DNA of 18,506 bases, from NCBI GenBank assembly GCA_001796935.1, contig MGNX01000071.1:1-18506 (forward strand), in the 5' to 3' direction. Position numbers and translations under genes: made by a program. This DNA is from Chloroflexi bacterium RBG_16_60_22. Its GTDB lineage: Bacteria; Chloroflexota; Dehalococcoidia; Dehalococcoidales; RBG-16-60-22. Below are positions 7,921 to 15,413 of the stretch, one piece after another; position 1 is the first letter of the stretch, and each line of letters starts with the position of its first letter. Below the pieces are notes generated by a model. It was not told the origin of the DNA. It was given only the letters and a program-made list of their open reading frames with translations, and made no database searches.

Positions 7921-8033
7921 GGGCTAAGCCGCCGCTGCTGCGAGGGAGGCCCGGGTGGGAATAGATATTACACGAGGGGTGGGGGTGGGGTAATTCCAGC
8001 GGGATAAGCCGTCGCCGCCACAAGGTGGTCCGT
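7921..8033. repeat. Diverged direct repeat pair, period 80 nt, in a stretch without genes
   Basis: GGGCTAAGCCGCCGC at 7921 and GGGATAAGCCGTCGC at 8001 start two related segments exactly 80 nt apart. Over the first 30 positions I count 21 matches. The stretch 7849-8100 shows no convincing gene on either strand. The repeats may be remnants of an older duplication or of a repetitive element. Confidence 0.35.
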
Positions 8034-8100
8034 GCGTGCCGCACCGCATTTTCTCACCGTCTTTCCGGCTACCGGCGTCGGTAAAACGGCCAGAAGCTCT

Positions 8101-8265
8101 TCAGTATCCCCAGCCGAGCAGCACGCTGGGCTTCGGGGTGGTCTCGAAGTAAAGCTCCAGCGAGTCCAGTATCAGCGCGCACTCCTCCAGCAATTCATCG
8201 CACCTTTTAAGCTGCTCGATGGCGATCCGGTGGTACTTATTTATATGGTCTTCCGCCATTTTCAT
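8101..8265 (-). CDS. Small 54-residue protein of unknown function
   Basis: Unrecognised small gene. Minus-strand translation from the ATG at 8265 gives 54 residues, beginning MKMAEDHINKY and ending SVLLGWGY before TGA. The middle (about 14-40) is a strongly helical, leucine-rich amphipathic segment with acidic residues and two cysteines (C22, C29), suggesting a helical hairpin or a dimerising helix. Codons are strongly G/C-ending, as in neighbouring real genes. An in-frame TAG lies directly before the ATG, so only this ATG or the one at 8259 can start it. Neither has a good ribosome binding site; GGGAG lies about 24 nt upstream. An extended -10 promoter at 8305-8313 points at it. It follows folE on the same strand. 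Confidence 0.6.
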   Translation of the reverse strand: MKMAEDHINKYHRIAIEQLKRCDELLEECALILDSLELYFETTPKPSVLLGWGY

Positions 8266-8304
8266 CTACGATTGCTGAGGTGGCGTAGCTCCCTGACCTT
8301 AAAA

Positions 8305-8313
8305 ATTATATCA
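8305..8313 (-). promoter_or_regulatory. Extended -10 promoter before the 54-residue gene
   Basis: On the minus strand, TGA immediately precedes a perfect TATAAT, forming the TGN-TATAAT extended -10 element. There is no clear -35, which extended -10 promoters tolerate. Transcription would start near 8298, about 33 nt before the ATG at 8265. It lies just after the folE stop. Confidence 0.5.
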
Positions 8314-8324
8314 CATATCAGTTT

Positions 8325-8891
8325 TTATTTCCCCTGAATCAGCGAGAAGAACTCGGCGCGACTGGCCGGCTTGCTGCGGAACGTCCCCCGCAGCGCCGAG
8401 GTAATCACGTTGCTTCCGGGCTTGTTGATGCCGCGCATCACCATGCAGAGGTGCTCCGCCTGGATAACCACGGCCACCCCGGCCGGCTTAATCCCAGCAT
8501 CGATGGCGTCAGCGATATCCGTGGTCATGCGCTCCTGCACCTGCGGGCGCCGGGCAATCGTCTCCACCACCCGCGCCAGCTTGCTGATGCCGACGATGCG
8601 CCCCTCCGCGTTGGGGATATAGCCCACGTGGGCCACCCCGAAAAAGGGCAGCAGGTGATGCTCGCACATGGAGTAGAAGGGGATGTCCTTGAGGACCACC
8701 ATCTCCCGGTGCCCCAGCTCGAAGCCCACCTCAAGGTCTTCCCTGGGGTCTTTTTCCAGACCACAAAAAAGCTCGGTGTACATCTCCGCCACGCGCTGCG
8801 GCGTGTCCCGCAGTCCCTCGCGGGAGGGGTCTTCCCCGATGGCTTTTATAATATCGGCAACCGACTTCTGAATCCTGGCCTCGTCAATCAT
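8325..8891 (-). CDS. folE: GTP cyclohydrolase I
   Basis: Converts GTP to 7,8-dihydroneopterin triphosphate, the first step towards tetrahydrofolate and related pterins or deazapurines; cytoplasmic. The 188 residues match the usual bacterial length. The zinc and catalytic site is intact: C76, H78 and H79 in SMCEHHLLPF and C149 in AEHLCMVMRG, corresponding to C110, H112, H113 and C181 of the E. coli enzyme. GISKLARVV and the RPQVQERMT segment are also typical. The ATG at 8891 has GAGGAG 7 nt upstream. A perfect CCCCCTTT/AAAGGGGG palindrome sits directly before that site. Other folate genes are not in the window; it is probably read through from hom-thrC, 40 nt away. Confidence 0.97.
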   Translation of the reverse strand: MIDEARIQKSVADIIKAIGEDPSREGLRDTPQRVAEMYTELFCGLEKDPREDLEVGFELGHREMVVLKDIPFYSMCEHHLLPFFGVAHVGYIPNAEGRIVGISKLARVVETIARRPQVQERMTTDIADAIDAGIKPAGVAVVIQAEHLCMVMRGINKPGSNVITSALRGTFRSKPASRAEFFSLIQGK

Positions 8892-8905
8892 GCTCCAACT
8901 CCTCT

Positions 8906-8923
8906 CCCCCTTTAAAAAGGGGG
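8906..8923. repeat. REP-like palindrome CCCCCTTT-AA-AAAGGGGG before folE
   Basis: Perfect 8-nt arms flank an AA centre, between the thrC stop and the folE ribosome binding site. There is no run of T on either side, so it is a poor intrinsic terminator. Similar C/T-A/G palindromes are dispersed in many bacterial genomes. In RNA its 3' end would fall 1 nt before the folE GAGGAG site. Confidence 0.55.
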
Positions 8924-8931
8924 ATGTTCAC

Positions 8932-9984
8932 CTATCCCCAGCCCAGGGCGCGCTCCACCGCCGCCAGGTCCGCCGGCAGCTCCAGGAACGGTACGGCACC
9001 CTTCAAAGCGGCCTCGGTGTCCTTCAGGCCGGTGCCGGTCACCACGCCGACGATGACCTTGCCGGAGAAGTCCTCCCCCCGGCCCGCCAGCTTGATGAGG
9101 CCGGCCAGCGGGGCGGCCGAAGCCGGCTCCCCGAAGACCCCGGCCTCTGACGCCAGTATTTTCTGGGCGGCCAGTATCTCCGCGTCGCTGACCGTGTCGA
9201 TGATGCCGCCGGACTCGTCGCGGGCGGCCACCGCTTTCTGCCAGCTGGCCGGGTTGCCGATGCGTATCGCCGTGGCCACCGTCTCCGGCTTCTCGATGGG
9301 GTGGCCGCGGACGATGGGCGCCGCTCCCTCGGCCTGGAAGCCGTACATCTTCGGCTTTTTCGTGGCCCGGCCCGCCGCGTGGTACTCCTTGAAGCCCTTC
9401 CAGTAGGCGGTAATGTTGCCGGCGTTGCCCACCGGCAGGAAGAGGTAGTCCGGGGCTTCCCCGAGGACGTCGATAATCTCGAAGGCGGCCGTCTTCTGCC
9501 CCTCGATGCGGTGGGGATTGAGGGAGTTGACCAGCGTCACCGGGTGCTTTTCGGCCAGGCGGCGCACTATCTCCAGGGCGCGGTCGAAATTGCCGTCGAT
9601 GGCCACGATTTTCGCCCCGTGCACGATGGCCTGGGCCAGCTTGCCCTGGGCGATATTGCCCCTGGGGATAATGATGACGCAGCTGAGCCCGCAATAAGCC
9701 GCGAAGGCCGCCGCCGAGGCGCTGGTATTGCCCGTGGAGGCGCAGATGATGGCCTGGCTCCCCTCCTCCACCGCCTTGGCCACGGCCACCACCATGCCGC
9801 GGTCCTTGAACGAGCCGGTGGGGTGGCACCCCTCCAGCTTGAAATAAAGCTCGCCCACGCCGTACCTTTTCGCCAGCTTATCGCACCTCACCAGCGGCGT
9901 ATCCCCCTCCCCGATGGTGAACCGCGGGGTACGGGGAGTCAGCGGTAAATAATCGCCGTACCTGGCCAGAACGCCCGTTTTCAG
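8932..9984 (-). CDS. thrC: Threonine synthase, probable CTG start
   Basis: PLP enzyme converting O-phosphohomoserine to threonine, last step of the pathway. Using a CTG start at 9984-9982 gives 350 residues, the usual length of the short ThrC class. The N-terminus then reads MKTGVLARYGDYL with a family-like GEGDTPLV. The PLP lysine is K60 in GSFKDRG; the phosphate-binding loop STGNTSASAAA and the GNAGNI segment follow. The first ATG, GTG or TTG in frame is the GTG at 9891, which would delete 31 conserved-looking residues. CTG has AGGGGG 6 nt upstream and lies 2 nt after the hom stop, so re-initiation is plausible. It forms one pathway unit with hom. Function is near certain; the start codon is inferred. 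Confidence 0.95.
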   Translation of the reverse strand: MKTGVLARYGDYLPLTPRTPRFTIGEGDTPLVRCDKLAKRYGVGELYFKLEGCHPTGSFKDRGMVVAVAKAVEEGSQAIICASTGNTSASAAAFAAYCGLSCVIIIPRGNIAQGKLAQAIVHGAKIVAIDGNFDRALEIVRRLAEKHPVTLVNSLNPHRIEGQKTAAFEIIDVLGEAPDYLFLPVGNAGNITAYWKGFKEYHAAGRATKKPKMYGFQAEGAAPIVRGHPIEKPETVATAIRIGNPASWQKAVAARDESGGIIDTVSDAEILAAQKILASEAGVFGEPASAAPLAGLIKLAGRGEDFSGKVIVGVVTGTGLKDTEAALKGAVPFLELPADLAAVERALGWG

Positions 9985-9986
9985 CG

Positions 9987-11300
9987 CTAACCCCCTTCTA
10001 TCTCTTCGACGCGGATGAAATTGCTGATTTCCCGGACCACGTCCAGCTTGTCCAGCTCGCGGAGCGCCTGTTGCACGTCCTTCTCGCGGGCGGGGTGGGT
10101 CATAATCACTAACTCCGCCGTCTGGGTTACGTCGTCGGATTCCGGCTGGATGGCCGACGCGATGCTTATCTCATTATCTCCGAACACCGTGGCAATCCGG
10201 GCCAGGACGCCGGGCCGGTCCGCGGCACTCATCCGGATGTAGTACTGCGTCTCGATTTCGTCCATGGGCCGGATGCGCTTACCCGCCACCGCCTTCCACA
10301 CGGAGACGCTGCCGATGCCCAGGACAATCTTCCGCGCCGAGGCCACCACGTCGGCAATCACGGCGCTGCTGGTGGGCAGGGGGCCGGCCCCCTGTCCCAT
10401 GAAGAGCACCTTGCCGGCGAGGTCGGTCTCCACCTGCACGGCGTTATAGACGCCGTCCACCTTGGCCAGGAAGGACTTCTCCGGCAGGAAGACCGGGTGC
10501 ACCCTGGCCTCGATGGCGCCGCCGCTCTCTTTGGCGATAGCCAGCAGCTTGATGCTGAAACCCAGGTCCCGGGCGTAGCGGAAGTCCCGACTGGTCAGGC
10601 GGGAAATGCCCTCGCGGTAGATGTCCTGTGGACGCACCCGACTCCGAAAGGCCAGCGAGGCCAGTATCGCCAGCTTGTAGCTGGCGTCGATTCCTTCGAC
10701 GTCGTTCTCCGGGTTGGCCTCGGCGTAGCCGAGCTCCTGCGCCCGTTTCAGCGCCGAGGCGAAGTCGATGCCTTCCCGGGACATCCGGGTGAGGATGTAG
10801 TTGGTGGTGCCGTTGATGATGGCGAAGATACCGCTGATTTTATTGGCCACCAGGTCATGCTTCAGCGGGGCGATGAGGGGGATGCCCCCGCCGACGCTGG
10901 CCTCGTACTGGAGGCCGACCCCGTGCTCCCGGGCCAGGGCCAGCAGTTCCAGGCCGTGCTTGGCGATTACCTCCTTGTTGGAGGTGACGGCGTGCTTGCC
11001 GCCGGAGATAGCCCGCTTGAGGTAGTCCAGTGCCGGTCTCTCCCCGCCGATGGCCTCGACGACAATATCTATACCGGGCTCGTTGAAAAAACTATCGTCG
11101 TCGGTGGTGAAAAGCCGGGCCGGCAGCTCCCTGGCCAGCGGGCGCGAGAGGTCCGCCGGCAGCGCCTTGATTTTACGCAGCACCAGGGGGCAGCCGACCT
11201 TCTCCGCGAGGTCGCCGGCCCTCTCCGTGAGGACCCGGGCTACCTGTCCGGCTACCACCCCCAGGCCGATTACTCCCACGCCGATGCTATCCTGGCTCAT
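9987..11300 (-). CDS. hom: Homoserine dehydrogenase with C-terminal ACT domain
   Basis: Reduces aspartate semialdehyde to homoserine with NAD(P)H, leading to threonine (thrC downstream) and methionine. From the ATG at 11300 the protein has 437 residues. The Rossmann motif GVIGLGVVAG lies near 9-18, with SNKEV at 107-111, the NGTTNYIL segment (163-170) and the catalytic region EGIDASYKL (202-210) with D205 and K209. Residues about 353-431 form an ACT domain, the usual site of threonine feedback in this family. A longer in-frame start at 11423 would add 41 low-complexity residues overlapping the parvulin gene. The ATG at 11300 has GGGAGG 5 nt upstream and overlaps the parvulin stop as ATGA, so it is chosen. 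Confidence 0.97.
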   Translation of the reverse strand: MSQDSIGVGVIGLGVVAGQVARVLTERAGDLAEKVGCPLVLRKIKALPADLSRPLARELPARLFTTDDDSFFNEPGIDIVVEAIGGERPALDYLKRAISGGKHAVTSNKEVIAKHGLELLALAREHGVGLQYEASVGGGIPLIAPLKHDLVANKISGIFAIINGTTNYILTRMSREGIDFASALKRAQELGYAEANPENDVEGIDASYKLAILASLAFRSRVRPQDIYREGISRLTSRDFRYARDLGFSIKLLAIAKESGGAIEARVHPVFLPEKSFLAKVDGVYNAVQVETDLAGKVLFMGQGAGPLPTSSAVIADVVASARKIVLGIGSVSVWKAVAGKRIRPMDEIETQYYIRMSAADRPGVLARIATVFGDNEISIASAIQPESDDVTQTAELVIMTHPAREKDVQQALRELDKLDVVREISNFIRVEEIEGG

Positions 11301-12592
11301 GCCTGCCTCCCTAATGCCTGCAAGTCCCTGGTTACCCTCTCCACCACCAGCGCCTGGACTTCCCCATCGAGACGAGTATCGTCGATTTCCGCCGCCGATT
11401 GAAGCCAGAGCTGGCTGACCCACTCCTGGTAAGCCTGGTTCAGCAGGACATTCTTGTCTTCCGGGGAAAGCTCCCGGTCATCGTCCTTATCGACTATCTT
11501 AATCAGCCAGTACCCGCCCTGGGTCCAGTACTGGTCGTCGCGGATGGGCTGGCTCCATACCCCAATCTCGGCGTTCAAATTAAAAACATATTCATCAAAG
11601 GCCGGGCTAATCCCCCCCCGCGCCACCAGGCCCAGCTCCCCTCCCTTTTCCCGGGAAGGGCTGTAGTGGGAATATTCCTTGGCCAGCGGCGCCAGCTCCT
11701 CGCCGGCTTCCAGCCTGGCCCGGATATTTTCCGCCTCCTCCTCACTGGTTATCAGGAGGGCCTGTACCTGGGCTTCCTCCTCGTACTGCTTTTCCAGGAC
11801 CTTTATCAACCAGTAGCCCACCTGCTTGTAAATCTCTTTTTCAGGAAGGGGCTGGCTGAGCCTCCCCGGTTCCGCGCCGAAGGCATATCCCGCGGCCACG
11901 GTGGAACCCAGCTGCTCCTTGAGGACGACCTCGGGGTGCCAGCCGAAGTCGCCTTTATTTACATTTTTGGAATAATAATTGAGCGCATACTCCTCGGCCA
12001 GCGCCGTGAAGTTCCCGCTGTTCTGCAACCGGTTCCTTATCTCCTGCGCCTGCCGCTCGCTCTCCAGGAGCATGGCCATGATATGCACCTGCGGGGCCGA
12101 GCCCGGCACCTGGGAGTCGAAATACTCCTGAAAGAGCCGGCTCCGCAGCAGCTCGGTCCGGATAAGGTCGATGCTGGCCCTGTTCACCGGCAGGCCGGCG
12201 GACTCCAGCGTCTTCCCGGCATCGTCATCGCTGACGGTTATTCCTAGCATGGCGGCGCCCTGCCTGACGAGCGCGGACTCCTCGATGCCCCTGGCCGTAA
12301 CGCCGACTATCGAGCCGATGTCATCGGGCTGCTGAATCAGGGCGGCCGTCGCCACGGCGTCGATGAGGTAGCCCGTGTTGAAACCAGCATCGTTCACCCT
12401 GATGACCGTCCGGTGCAGGGGCAGGAACTCGCCCAGGAGCCAGCCCAGCAGGACAATCAGGACGACCACGGCAATCACGGCAACACCGCCGATATAGACG
12501 ATGCGCTGGCGCCTTGCCTGCCGCCGGTGCGCGGACAGCTGGCGCCGGGTCATTTCACGCTGGGGTTTCTCCGTTTTCTTCTTCTTAGCCAA
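11297..12592 (-). CDS. Membrane-anchored SurA/PrsA-like foldase with two parvulin domains
   Basis: Predicted peptidyl-prolyl isomerase and chaperone acting outside the cytoplasmic membrane. The 431 residues start with a very basic tail (1-30), followed by one transmembrane helix (about 31-54), so the rest should face outward. A SurA-N-like helical region (about 62-165) leads to two parvulin-type rotamase domains (about 168-268 and 274-369). Both carry the family-like pattern of LAEEY or LAKEYS, a GD/GE-glycine turn, and a GYWLIKV or GYWLIKI final strand. The start is TTG at 12592-12590, supported by AAGGAG 7 nt upstream. Its stop overlaps the hom start (ATGA). There is no lipobox cysteine. 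Its grouping with hom and thrC looks positional rather than functional. Confidence 0.9.
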   Translation of the reverse strand: MAKKKKTEKPQREMTRRQLSAHRRQARRQRIVYIGGVAVIAVVVLIVLLGWLLGEFLPLHRTVIRVNDAGFNTGYLIDAVATAALIQQPDDIGSIVGVTARGIEESALVRQGAAMLGITVSDDDAGKTLESAGLPVNRASIDLIRTELLRSRLFQEYFDSQVPGSAPQVHIMAMLLESERQAQEIRNRLQNSGNFTALAEEYALNYYSKNVNKGDFGWHPEVVLKEQLGSTVAAGYAFGAEPGRLSQPLPEKEIYKQVGYWLIKVLEKQYEEEAQVQALLITSEEEAENIRARLEAGEELAPLAKEYSHYSPSREKGGELGLVARGGISPAFDEYVFNLNAEIGVWSQPIRDDQYWTQGGYWLIKIVDKDDDRELSPEDKNVLLNQAYQEWVSQLWLQSAAEIDDTRLDGEVQALVVERVTRDLQALGRQA

Positions 12593-12635
12593 AGCGGTAC
12601 TCCTTGCCTGAAATATTTTACATGCCGCCCATATA

Positions 12636-12665
12636 TTTATAATGCATCGGCGGATGCTTTTTCAA
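12636..12665 (-). promoter_or_regulatory. Candidate promoter of the parvulin-hom-thrC-folE operon
   Basis: Minus strand: TTGAAA (12665-12660), an 18-nt spacer and TATAAA (12641-12636). Transcription would start near 12629, about 37 nt before the TTG start codon. The spacer contains the inverted repeat GCATC-CGCC-GATGC, a possible operator. The 12593-12701 gap holds nothing else recognisable. Confidence 0.5.
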
Positions 12666-12701
12666 ATGGGACGCCCGGGGAGCGGAGCGGGGGACGGTTT
12701 T

Positions 12702-14243
12702 CTACTTGCGCCACACGATATGGCACTGCCACTTCGGCGAGCTCTCCGGGAAGTCCGTCCGGAAATGGGCCCCCCGGCTCTCCTCCCTAATCAGGGCGGC
12801 TTCTGCCAGGAGCCGGCCGGTCAGCACCAGGTTGCTCAGCTCGCAGGAAGGCTGGTCGGTGGGTGGGGGCAGGGCCTGCTGCCAGGCCGCCAGCATCCCG
12901 GCCGCCTGGTTCAGGCCATCGCGGTCGCGGATAATGCCCACCCCGTCCCAGTGCGTCTGCTGCAGGATGGTGAGGCTGGGCTGGGGCACTATCCGGGGGA
13001 CCGGCCGCTGACCGAGCGTGGAGTACACGTCCTTGACCCTGCCGCCGGGGGACGGCTTTTTCTGGGCCTTGCTCCGGGCCCGCTCCACTATCCGGCGGCT
13101 GAAGACGATGGCCTCCAGGAGGGAGTTGGAAGCGAGGCGGTTGGCGCCGTGGACGCCGGTGCAGGCGACCTCCCCGGTGGCGAAGAGGCCGGCGATATTC
13201 GTTTCTCCCCAGGTGTTGGTCCGAATGCCGCCAATCATATAGTGGGCGGCCGGCGCTATCGGGATAAGGCTCCGGGTGATATCCAGGCCGTGGTCGAGGC
13301 AGAAACGGTAGATGTGAGGGAACCGACTGGCCACGGTCGGCGCCGGCAGGTGGGTGACATCGAGAAAGACCTTGTCCGAGCAGGTCTTTTTCATCTCATA
13401 AAGGATGCTGCGGGAGACGACGTCCCGCGGCGCCAGTTCGCCCCTCTCGTGGTAGTCCGCCATAAAACGGTAGCCCTCCACGTTACGGAGCACTCCCCCC
13501 TCCCCGCGGACCGCCTCCGAGATGAGGAAGGGCAACACGCCGGGGATGCGCAGGGCGGTGGGATGGAACTGAAAAAACTCCATATCGGCGATTTCCGCGC
13601 CGGCGTTGAAGGCCAGAGCGATGCCGTCGCCGGTGGCGATGGCCGAGTTGGTGTTGTACTTGAAAAGCTGCCCGGCGCCGCCGGTGGCCAGAATCAGGTA
13701 GCGGCAGGGGAACTCCTCGATGGTGCCGGTGCGGCAGTCCAGCGCCCGGATGCCGGCCACCTTCCCCTTTTCCACCAGGATTTCCGTGGCCAGGAAGTCC
13801 TCCAGCACCTGGATGCCGGAAGAGCGCACCTGCCGGCTTAAAGCCACCTCGATATGCTCGCCGGTGGCGTCACCGCCGGCGTGGAGGATGCGGGGCATGC
13901 TGTGGGCCGCTTCCATGGTCAGGGCTACCTCTCCGTCAAGGGTATCGAAGGGGACGCGGTAGTTCACGAGGTCGGCAATGCGGTACGGGGCCTCGCTGGC
14001 CAGGATGCGCACCGCCTCCTCGTCGGAAAGGCCGCAGCCGGCTTTGAGGGTATCCTGAACGTGTAGCTGGGGGGAATCGCCCTTGCCGATGGCGGCGGCG
14101 ATGCCGCCCTGGGCGTGACGGGTATTGCAGTCGTCGATGCTGCCCTTGGTGATAACCAGGACGCTGCCCTGCTCTTTAGCCAGCAGGGCGGTGTAAAGCC
14201 CCCCGATGCCGCTCCCCACCACGATGAAATCGTAGGTGTCCAT
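12702..14243 (-). CDS. nadB: L-aspartate oxidase
   Basis: FAD enzyme oxidising L-aspartate to iminoaspartate for quinolinate and NAD synthesis; without oxygen, fumarate can accept the electrons and becomes succinate. The 513 residues are near the usual length. The FAD site is VVGSGIGGLYTALLA (8-22) with NTRHAQGGIAAA (40-51). Substrate-site residues of the fumarate reductase/NadB superfamily are present: H227 in FQFHPTA, R246 in SEAVRGEGG, H334 in AAHYMIGG and R369 in GANRLASNS. The C-terminal helical domain ends with the NadB-typical RGAHFRTDFPE (490-500). This separates it from the FrdA-like gene upstream. The ATG directly abuts the stop of the acyl-CoA dehydrogenase gene (TAGATG), so it ends the redox operon. 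nadA and nadC are not in the window. Confidence 0.95.
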   Translation of the reverse strand: MDTYDFIVVGSGIGGLYTALLAKEQGSVLVITKGSIDDCNTRHAQGGIAAAIGKGDSPQLHVQDTLKAGCGLSDEEAVRILASEAPYRIADLVNYRVPFDTLDGEVALTMEAAHSMPRILHAGGDATGEHIEVALSRQVRSSGIQVLEDFLATEILVEKGKVAGIRALDCRTGTIEEFPCRYLILATGGAGQLFKYNTNSAIATGDGIALAFNAGAEIADMEFFQFHPTALRIPGVLPFLISEAVRGEGGVLRNVEGYRFMADYHERGELAPRDVVSRSILYEMKKTCSDKVFLDVTHLPAPTVASRFPHIYRFCLDHGLDITRSLIPIAPAAHYMIGGIRTNTWGETNIAGLFATGEVACTGVHGANRLASNSLLEAIVFSRRIVERARSKAQKKPSPGGRVKDVYSTLGQRPVPRIVPQPSLTILQQTHWDGVGIIRDRDGLNQAAGMLAAWQQALPPPTDQPSCELSNLVLTGRLLAEAALIREESRGAHFRTDFPESSPKWQCHIVWRK

Positions 14244-15407
14244 CTAGACCTTTAGCCCCTGGAGGATGTCCCGGGCGATGATGCTCCGCTGCAGCTCCAG
14301 GGCCAGTTCGGTGGCGCTGGCCGCCAGGGCGCGGCGGCACAGCCTTTCCATGGGCAGCCCTTCAATGTAGGGCGGTCCGTTAAATACATGGGCAACGCGG
14401 TCGGCCACGGTATGGACCATCTGGGTGGTGTACAGCTTGACCATGGCCGCCTCGCGCGTAATCGATTTCCCGTTGTCGGCTTTCCAGGCCGCCTCGTAGA
14501 CCATGAGCCGGCCGGCGTGGACGGACACGGCCATATCGGCCAGGGCCGCCTGGATATTGGTCCGCTGCCCGACCGACTGCCCGAAGGTCTCGATGGTCCG
14601 GACGCGCTCGGCGGCCTCTTCGAGGAGGCGGCGGGCCGCGCCCACGCCGCGGGCGCCCCGCACCACCCGGCGCGGCGGCAGCCACTTCCGCCCCAGGCTA
14701 AAGGCCCTGCCCTCCTCGCCAAGGATGTTCCCCCCGGGGACACGGCAGTCCTTGAAATTCAGTAACATCGGCTCGCTTATCTGGGAGGCCCACCCCACCT
14801 TTTCCTCACCGCCGCTGACGCGGAACCCCGGCGTGTCCCGGTCCACCAGGAAGCAGGTCACGCCTCTGTCACTTCCGGCGGCGGCGAAGACCACGGCGAA
14901 ATAGTCCCCGCCGGGACGGGACAGGGAGAGCTTTTTACCTTTTAAGATATAGTCGCCGTTGACCTTCGCCGCCTTCATCTTCAGGCCGGAAAGTTCGGCG
15001 CCGGCGTCCGACTCCATCAGGGCCAGGTAGGGCCTTTTCCGTCCCTCCAGGGCGGGCTGCAAATATTTTTCCCGCTGCTCTTCATTACAGTCGAAGAGAA
15101 GGGGTGAGACGTCCCCGAAGTGGAACGGCACCACCGTCCGGGCCAGCTCTTCCTCCACCAGGCAGACGCCCAGGGTGTCCAGCCCGGCGCCCCCCAGCTC
15201 CTCCGGCACCCCGATGCCCCACAGCCCCATGTCCCGGACCATTTTCACCAGCCCCGCCTCCGTTGCCTCGGGGAGATAGGCGCGGGCGTCGCTCATGTCG
15301 GCGGCGCGTCCCATGACTTCCCTCTCCAGCGGCCGGAGGTGGTCGGTGACAAAGTCGCGCGCCAGGCTTTGAATCATCTTGTGCTCTTCGGACAGCTCAA
15401 AGTCCAT
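14244..15407 (-). CDS. Acyl-CoA dehydrogenase-family flavoprotein, divergent FAD site
   Basis: Family members oxidise acyl-CoA to 2-enoyl-CoA using FAD. The 387 residues have the standard three-part layout: N-terminal helices, a central beta domain (LMESDAGAELSGLKMKA, 130-146) and a C-terminal helical domain (GQSVGQRTNIQAALADMA, 276-293; LQRSIIARDIL, 372-382). Several usual FAD contacts differ. The W-[ST] position after KGKK reads LSLS; the R-x-x-F-G arginine appears replaced (IETFG, 272-276); the YEGT catalytic strip reads TELA, although a glutamate (E367) stays in the aligned position. Substrate is unknown and ordinary beta-oxidation activity is not assured. No ETF genes are nearby; the iron-sulfur genes directly upstream are candidate electron partners. 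GGAG precedes the ATG, overlapping the end of the ferredoxin gene. Confidence 0.9.
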   Translation of the reverse strand: MDFELSEEHKMIQSLARDFVTDHLRPLEREVMGRAADMSDARAYLPEATEAGLVKMVRDMGLWGIGVPEELGGAGLDTLGVCLVEEELARTVVPFHFGDVSPLLFDCNEEQREKYLQPALEGRKRPYLALMESDAGAELSGLKMKAAKVNGDYILKGKKLSLSRPGGDYFAVVFAAAGSDRGVTCFLVDRDTPGFRVSGGEEKVGWASQISEPMLLNFKDCRVPGGNILGEEGRAFSLGRKWLPPRRVVRGARGVGAARRLLEEAAERVRTIETFGQSVGQRTNIQAALADMAVSVHAGRLMVYEAAWKADNGKSITREAAMVKLYTTQMVHTVADRVAHVFNGPPYIEGLPMERLCRRALAASATELALELQRSIIARDILQGLKV

Positions 15408-15413
15408 GTTGCA

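Noticed and set aside
7823..8044. 73-codon minus-strand open frame before hicB
   Set aside because: It overlaps the hicBA promoter and the diverged repeats; proline- and histidine-rich translation with no family features.
8032..8337. Plus-strand open frame containing ATGVGKT, resembling a Walker A loop
   Set aside because: No fold or Walker B around it, no ribosome binding site, and most of it is antisense to the better-supported 54-residue gene.
11301..11423. Longer homoserine dehydrogenase start at 11423
   Set aside because: It would add a glycine-rich tail lying inside the parvulin gene; the ATG at 11300 has GGGAGG and an ATGA overlap.
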